Shown: positions 57,314 through 64,000 of the stretch, in pieces
Position numbering within the stretch: the stretch's first letter is position 1
Layout of the letters: every line of letters begins with the position of its first letter
Position numbers and translations under genes: made by a program
From: Cymodocea nodosa
Taxonomy: Eukaryota; Streptophyta; Magnoliopsida; Alismatales; Cymodoceaceae
NCBI GenBank assembly: GCA_036874045.1
Contig: CM072342.1
Location: forward strand, 2,068,501-2,132,500
Direction: 5' to 3'
Length of the DNA: 64,000 bases
The notes under the pieces: generated by a model
What the model was told of the DNA's origin: nothing
Databases searched by the model: none
What the model saw: only the letters and a program-made list of their open reading frames with translations

Positions 57314-60300
57314 ATGGCGGCGGTGGCATCGGCGCTGGTGCCGCCGCCGTACCACCGCAACGCTGTCTTCTCCCCAACCGTACCGACCGGGCGCTCGGAC
57401 ACCACTTTGTCTGTCCAGGTTCGAACGGCCATCGCCGGCCATAAGGAAGACGAGAGAAGGTCACCCACGGCGGGAAAAATATCGAGCCCGTTGAACCCCT
57501 TCGTGAAGCACTGCGTCAAGCTCCGTCTCAGCTCCTCCTACCGCCACTCCCACGGCTCCGCCCTCGTCGTCGGCCTTACCCCTATTTCGTACGTGTTCCC
57601 ACGCTTTCTTCGTCTCGCCTTAAAGTCCCGTTCTCGACAATTTTCGTGATCACCTTGTGTTTAGGGAGATTCTGAGATTCTTCCAGCAGAAGGAGGTGAG
57701 GGATCGTTCTTTTCGTGACCGTTCTTCGAGTTTTGTGGAGTGCTTGCTGTTGATTGATGGAGCGGAATTGCCGGATGAGTTGCGAGGGGACGAGGGATTC
57801 CGCGTTGTGCGCGTGAGCGAGGCAGTAATGAGGAAAATTTCGGGTTTGAAGTCTGTTGATCCGATGCAGGCGATTGCTGTCATGAGGATTCCTTCGAGCT
57901 TCCGTGACCTGGAGGTCGGAGACCATGATTGCTCAAGTTGGTTCAATTGCTCTCCACACCGGTTACTGGTGCTCGATGGCATTCAGGTACCCCTTTTTGT
58001 TGTTTTCATTTTTTCTTTCAGGACTGTGGTTTTGCCATACGAATTTTTCTCTGTTTTTTGGTCCTCTGTTGTTTTTCTATAAATGTGATTGTTTGTTGCC
58101 ACCAATCGTGATTTTGAATCTATTAACTGAGTAATTGCTTTTATACCGTGCTTCAAATGCACAAGATTAGACAATGACATATCAATCAGCCAATCGAGTG
58201 ACCAGCTCCTGAGCTAATATTTGTTATTCTGTAGTGTCACTCTAAATTGGTTGATTGGTTGCTGAAGGACCTCTTAATGGGAGTCTCTTGGTAAACAAAG
58301 ATACATACTAAGGGTCTGTTTGTGTTACATTAGAAAATGTAAAAATAAAAAAAAAGGAAATTCAGAAAAGATAAGAATCAAAGTGTCAGAAAATAGAAGG
58401 TCAAGAAAGTAAAATTTGAAGTTATTTATACAACTATCAGAAAGTTAGGAAAATTATGTAGTTTAAAGTTTTGATGAATAACTTAAACTTTAATATTAAT
58501 ATTATTGACCTCATAATGAATCATGAAGTATTAATAATTAAATTGATTATAATATGATAATAATCATATAAATAATAATGTAATTATTAACATGTAATAA
58601 ATAATATATATGATATAAATATCAACATAATTATGATAAATTGAAATATAATATTTGTAATTATAATTATAACATATATAAATAATGATAATTATAATAT
58701 ATATTTATATTTATAATATATAAATGTAATTATAATTTATAATATAAACATAGAATATTTATATATATTATAAATATAAATATAATTATAATACATTACT
58801 TTAATTATAATTATAAATATTGATATATACCATATTACTATTTCTATTACTTTATACAGATTATAAATATTTATATATATTATATAATATTATTTGATAC
58901 GAATTATAAATATTTATATCATATATTATTTAAATACTATAATGATATTTATTATATATTAACATATATGAAGAAATCTTCGATGGTTTTCAACTTTGAG
59001 GTCTTTGATGGTCCAAAAATTGAAAATGACCTTTCTTTTATACATTGGAAAGTTGAGAATAAATTTTCAATTTTTTTAGATGGCACAAATGTCAAAAAAG
59101 TTAGGAAACTTTCTATTTCTTCCATTTCTTAGCTTTATGATTTCTGTTTTTCTTAAATTTTTATTTCCTTAATTTTTGTACTTTTTGATGCCACACAAAC
59201 GGACCTTAAATGAAGAAAAAAATTATAAACAGAAATAAAACCACAAAGACGATCAGTAAAAGAATGCATGAATAAAATATCAGGTACATATTTTAGAGTG
59301 AAAATATCAGGTTTTGGGTAATCCGTGAACGAGCTAAATATTGAAAAAAAACACAACTGTTATTTTTAAGGGTGAAAAGCCAACGGTTGGACATGTGCAC
59401 GTTGGCAATCCATGTAAGTGGATCATATGGTTGGATAAATGTTGTTTTTCTTAGATGTTAGCCAATGCATTAGATTTTGCTACAATTCATTACTCCTTCA
59501 ACCATGTATGATGTGTTTGTGCCATCTCTTCACGTGTTTGCATCACAGGCTTCAAGGTGAGCAATGATAATGCCAAAATTTGCTAAAAGTATTCCAATGA
59601 GCCCTCCTATGACTATAGATGTGATTTCAGGATTAGAGGTCCATTGATATATGGAATATCGAGGATCAAACAATATCAATGCTACTCCAGGTTCACATGG
59701 AAATACCCAAACTGAAAATTCTAGTCCTAGGTGAATACGTGATTGTTAAGAACAAAGTTGTGCAACAGCTTAAACAAAGTTCTGTTCATTGTCACGCACA
59801 ATGTCTTTGTAACTGGACCAGATAACAAATCCTTCTCTTGTTTTATCGAGCTGAACCACATGAAATGATAATTATGGCATTATTTAATCAGTTCAAAATG
59901 AGTACCATCCTAAAAATACAAAAAGGAAAAATACTGAAAAATCAGAAAGGTAACGACTAATGAGAAGTATGGCACAATAATTTGATATAGATATTCTTTA
60001 CTTTGAAAATTTAGAAATTCCAATTAAAAAATAAAATAATACTTTGAACTGATCTGGCGACCAGTTTAGAGGTCTGTCTGTTTGCTTCAACTGGTCCTCC
60101 AGTTGAATTGTCACAATGGTCCAAAGTCCTAGATAAGGACTGGCTGGGTCACTGGCCCAAACTCTGGTCTGACTGGCCGCTCTGAACCAGTATTAAAACA
60201 ATAGTCAAAGACTAAAAATTTCCAGTTTTACTGTAATATGAACTTCTTTTGCTTGCATACTATGCAGTAGTATTAATGCAATACGTAACTTATGATATCA

Positions 60301-61771
60301 ATGAAAGAGCATATTATATGCTAAGGTCTAAAACCTAGTGGGTCTGACATCAATCTCATGTTCTTGTTGATTTTATATTTGAATGAATGTGCATCTTTTT
60401 CCTTTTTATATAAATTTTAATCACATATATGGTAAGGGTAAAATGTTGTTGCCATATTTTTTCTTTTTTATTCCATGTATATCTTGGTAAGTGTGAGGAA
60501 ATATGATAAATGGAAATCACCATTATTTAAAACAAACAAGCAATTGGAATAATCTGCAATGATGTAGCGGTTCATTTATGGCTTTTGTATGAATGTGCAT
60601 TCACCATTCTTTCCTTTCATTGCTAATGCTAATCAATTACAGGATCCTGGCAACCTTGGCACACTACTAAGGTCGGCAATGGCCTTCAAATGGGTATGAG
60701 ACTGCTATGGAACCTGACTTGTAACCACATCTGTTATCAACTTTTGTTGTTTTATGTCACTTTATCTTTTTTTTCCATGTCATAGATATTCAACTTATCC
60801 TGTGCTGGTTAATATATATATTTTTTTTACCAACGCTGACAAATTGTAAAGCTGGACTATTCCAACACCATTTGTGTACTACATGAGAAAGTGGTGTATG
60901 TAGACCTTGTGTATCGCAAAATTTTGTTTAAACTAATGGTGGCAGAAGCATTATTTTGAAAACTTTTTAAATTGCAGTATGCCTTAAACTGTTTGTCAAT
61001 CTGTCAGTGATTAGTTCAATTGTAGACTGGCGTGTCAAAGCAACAAAAATTCTAGATCAGAATCCTCAGGCATTCAGATTTAGTTCATTGCTTCTGGAAG
61101 ATATGCATGATTAAATTGTTATTCACTGGATTCTGGAAATATTCATTTCTTTATAAGTGCTGGAAAAATTAATCTCATGTAAAAGGTGTTTCTTGTCCAT
61201 TTCAGATCATGCAATATATATTGGTCATTTCTTGATATTTTCTAATTTCAGATTGTTGTCGTTATCTTTTTATAAGGCTTGATCTTTTCCTTTTCTCCTT
61301 CTCTCGTTGTTGAACATTTTTTGTTGTATTCTGTGCTCATCATTTGCTTACTGAACTTCTTAACAGGATGGTGTCTTCCTACTATTGGGTTGCTGTGATC
61401 CATTTAATGACAAAGCACTTCGGGCAGCACGAGGTTCTTCTTTTCAGCTGCCAATTGTTTCGGGTAATTGGACTCACTTGGAAACTTTAAGAAAGACATT
61501 CAATATGAAGATGTTAGCTGCTCATCCTGAAATCGATATAAAGAAGTCAAATCTTCATCATCAACTTTCTGTATACCTTGCTAATGATTTGGCTAATAAG
61601 CCCCTCTGCTTGGTATTGGGTAGTGAGGGCCAAGGCCTCTCCAGACAGAGTAGGCTTATTTCTGAGCTTGTAACCATTCCAATGGCAGGAGAATTTGAAT
61701 CTCTTAATGTCTCAGTTGCAGGTGGTATCTTTTTGTTTATGCTACGTTCAAATGATTCTGCATTTATCTAA
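57314..61771 (+). CDS. SpoU/TrmH-family RNA 2'-O-methyltransferase, probably organelle-targeted
   Basis: SPOUT-class enzyme that transfers a methyl group from S-adenosylmethionine to a ribose 2'-OH of tRNA or rRNA. Four exons on the plus strand: 57314-57588, 57665-57986, 60643-60693, 61367-61771, all GT-AG, giving 350 residues. SpoU motif 1 is DPGNLGTLLRSA from residue 200 (exon 3). Motif 2 is LVLGSEGQGLS around residues 299-308, and motif 3 is SLNVSVAGG from residue 328, which together form the knotted cofactor site. The N-terminus (MAAVASALV, many Ser/Thr/Arg, few acids before residue 44) looks like a plastid or mitochondrial transit peptide. Exon 2 holds the substrate-binding N-domain, with LLLIDGAELPDELRG. 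The protein stops soon after motif 3, as is usual. The RNA target cannot be read from sequence. The second intron is 2.7 kb and carries a MITE. Confidence 0.9.
58312..59206. mobile_element. Harbinger-like MITE in the methyltransferase intron
   Basis: The left end GGGTCTGTTTGTGTT and the inverted right end AGGTCCGTTTGTGTGG are flanked by TAA on both sides (58,309-58,311 and 59,207-59,209). The interior is very AT-rich, with TATAAATA runs at about 58,540-58,960, and codes for nothing. It shares its end motif with 24,640-25,205. Confidence 0.75.
60045..60200. repeat. Dispersed repeat copy B, inverted relative to 24,185-24,305
   Basis: Its reverse complement gives GTCAGACCAGAG, GGCCAGTGACCCAGCCAGTC and CCAGTTGAAGC, in the order seen at 24,210-24,300. 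It lies in the second intron of the methyltransferase gene. Confidence 0.5.
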
Positions 61772-64000
61772 TTTCTTTGATCTCTGTCTTCTACATTCAA
61801 CTTGCTTTTGCTGTTCAAGTACTTTATTACGTAAATTTGCAGTTGTTTATCTATCAAGATAGTTATATATTTCATCCATGATCAAAGCATCTGTTCACGT
61901 AACATTCCTTTGCGTCTTGTCATACTTTTCTTGATCGCACAGCTCGCACTTGTCACGCACTTGACTTGATTGATTGTTTTTGACTTTCTTTCTAACTTAT
62001 TGGTTCTTCCATGGTTAGTTGAAATGTCTATCCTTGACAAATACTTGGGTAGGAATATTCTTTTATTAAATAGAGAATACTAGAATAAAGAGAATGGGAC
62101 ATTCCTCCGATAAAGGAATATCTGAACTTACAATGAGGACAAGAATTGCTAGTGTTCTTCCAGCACTCTCCTTTAGACTTTGGCTCCTTTGAATTGTTTT
62201 GAGAACTCTCTACTGAATGGCAATGAACTTAAAATCCGTAAATATTTCATAATTAATTAGGTGTTGATCACTTAAAGTTTCAACCGTTTCTCATTGACTA
62301 CAATAGAAGAAAAAAAACTGTTTGTCATAGACTATTTTCAATTAGAATTGATTTTCTTTTCCTATTAATTGTTTTTCCTGTTCTTCATTGTGATGGTGAA
62401 AGGGGTTCACGAGAGAAGAACTTTTCCCGTTGCACAGGTAGGATATACGTGAGCTAAGGATGGATGGCTGACACTTCCGCAGAGGAACATTGTATGTGTC
62501 CTTGGCTCATGTGTTACCTGTTCTGTTCTGACCACTTTGCTATTGCATATGTAATTATTATACCTCTACCATGCACCACATGATAACAACTTCAAGTGCA
62601 ACAGATACTCCCAGTTACGCCACCTGCCTTTCCATATTTTTTGTTCTCATGGTTCAAGTGTTTTTCTTTCCCCCTTTTTTAATATGTAAAATGAGTGTTG
62701 GTCGCCATTAATACTACATTCCAAGTTGCACGTGGTTTCAAATTCGGGATCAAAGCTATAAAACCAGTTATAGTCAGGTAAATTACTTGCAGTTGATTTC
62801 ATTTCATTGATTAAAGCTATTAAAGCTATTATCCATAATGATTCCCCTCTTAGGCCCTATTTTCATTTCATATTCTGGTATCTGTTTGAAGCTGGGATTG
62901 TGTGGCTTCGAATCCAAATTCTTATTCCTTAGTATTGAATTTTAATTCTAATAGGGATTGCCCCCGATCTGTGATTTCAGAAAAAGGTTTTGATCTATCG
63001 CACAAGTCACGAGTTTCCTGCTGCTTGTTTCCATAGGAAACTCAAGCCAACTCCCTTTTCGGTACCTTAATAGTATATGTTTGTTCGTTTTTATCCAAAT
63101 GCCTCATGTTGATTCCAGATTTTTTATTTATTTTTGATGAATTCTTGCTTGTTTGAACGTTGTACTTGGTTTCGTTTGCTATGCAATCATGTGTGAGCTA
63201 TTTACTTATCGCTAACTTTTGCAATGCACAGGACTCTCCTATGGCATGTGCTTAACATCAGTTGTCATCTGAGTCATGTGCTTCACTAGGTATGAACCAC
63301 ATGCACCTCTTCTCTGTCTTTTTCTAGCATCAAGGGGCCCGGTCTGGGGCTCGCTTTCTTCGCTAGACCCAACTAGGGCCTATGATTAGGTAATACATAC
63401 CAAAATAGATAGGTAAGGATCGTCATTCGACACCCACTTGTTCTGAATTTGGATATATGGGTTGTAGACATAAACAGGATTTGCCTGTTCTGAAGTCGGT
63501 GTCACTTATACCTAAATATTCCTGCATCCAGCTTTAGTTGTTGAAAAATCGGCACCACAGATCCAATCTTCAGATTGGATTCTTTTGATAATAGGAAAGT
63601 TTTTTATATGTTTTTTAGGATTCAAATCTTGGTAGAGATTATGAGTATCATTATTTCTCTCCAATTAAACAATTGCATGTAGATTAGTTACCTTCTGATT
63701 GGTTTGACATAGATACAAATGTTACAACTGCATGGTTATCAGGTAGATTTAGGTATTCAATCCCAAAATGACACACAAATGTTAGTGTTATTTTGGTATT
63801 AGTTTCTTATAATGAAAGATACTCAATTTTTCATCTCATATAAGTATCATTTCTGTGGAATTTTGGTATTATTTGTGTTATAGTCAATTTCAACATGCGT
63901 TTGTTCATTATCTTCCTTAAAAATGCATATAAAACTTGCATATGTAAAGAAAAACTTTTCTACCCATAAAATTTTTAAGTTAAATGTTCAATTATTCTGA
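61772..64000. other. Downstream of the methyltransferase gene, no further gene recognised
   Basis: The start should be 3' untranslated region. No reading frame of note on either strand and no family resemblance. A late exon of an alternative transcript cannot be excluded, since an unused GTGGTATC donor-like site lies at 61,722. Confidence 0.4.

Overview
The window is nuclear DNA of a flowering plant. This follows from GT-AG split genes with plant-type products (a fatty acid amide hydrolase of the plant amidase-signature type, a Dof zinc-finger factor, an F-box/FBD fragment), large repeat-filled introns, and nested Ty1/copia and Ty3/gypsy elements, LINEs, hAT and PIF/Harbinger DNA. It is AT-rich with a few GC-rich gene starts. 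I cannot name the species. There is no operon, CRISPR array, tRNA or rRNA gene that I can support.

Left part (1-28,466): one long minus-strand gene, FAAH. I traced 18 exons by hand from the start codon at 28,466 to 6,557. All junctions keep frame and together give 557 codons, about nine tenths of the family length. The last exon or exons, about 50-60 residues, must lie to the left of the window. The introns have been swollen by transposons: a copia with a PIF/Harbinger element inside it in intron 10, a Harbinger-like MITE, two LINE tails, a hAT tail, and another copia with very short LTRs in the last visible intron. The exons themselves look intact, including the Lys-Ser-Ser catalytic triad.

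Middle part (28,500-45,800): a repeat-rich gap. It holds a MITE-like inverted-repeat element, a piece of an F-box/FBD-type gene, a short GC-rich island, and a Ty3/gypsy element at about 32,267-43,216. That element's 5' LTR was split by a Ty1/copia element and its 3' LTR by an AT-rich insertion. Degenerate non-coding tandem repeats follow.

Right part (45,800-64,000): a gene-poor stretch to 52,876, then two genes facing away from each other. A Dof transcription factor lies on the minus strand (start 53,869) and a SpoU/TrmH-type RNA 2'-O-methyltransferase on the plus strand (57,314-61,771, four exons). The methyltransferase's second intron carries a MITE of the same family as the one in FAAH. 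The three genes have unrelated roles: lipid-amide hydrolysis, transcription and RNA modification.

I did not find a convincing unknown biological system. The most informative observations are the intact FAAH reading frame across a transposon-inflated locus, a set of related Harbinger-type elements beside a possible PIF source element, the layered retroelement nest, and small candidate regulatory structures (uORFs and a short leader intron) before the Dof and methyltransferase genes.
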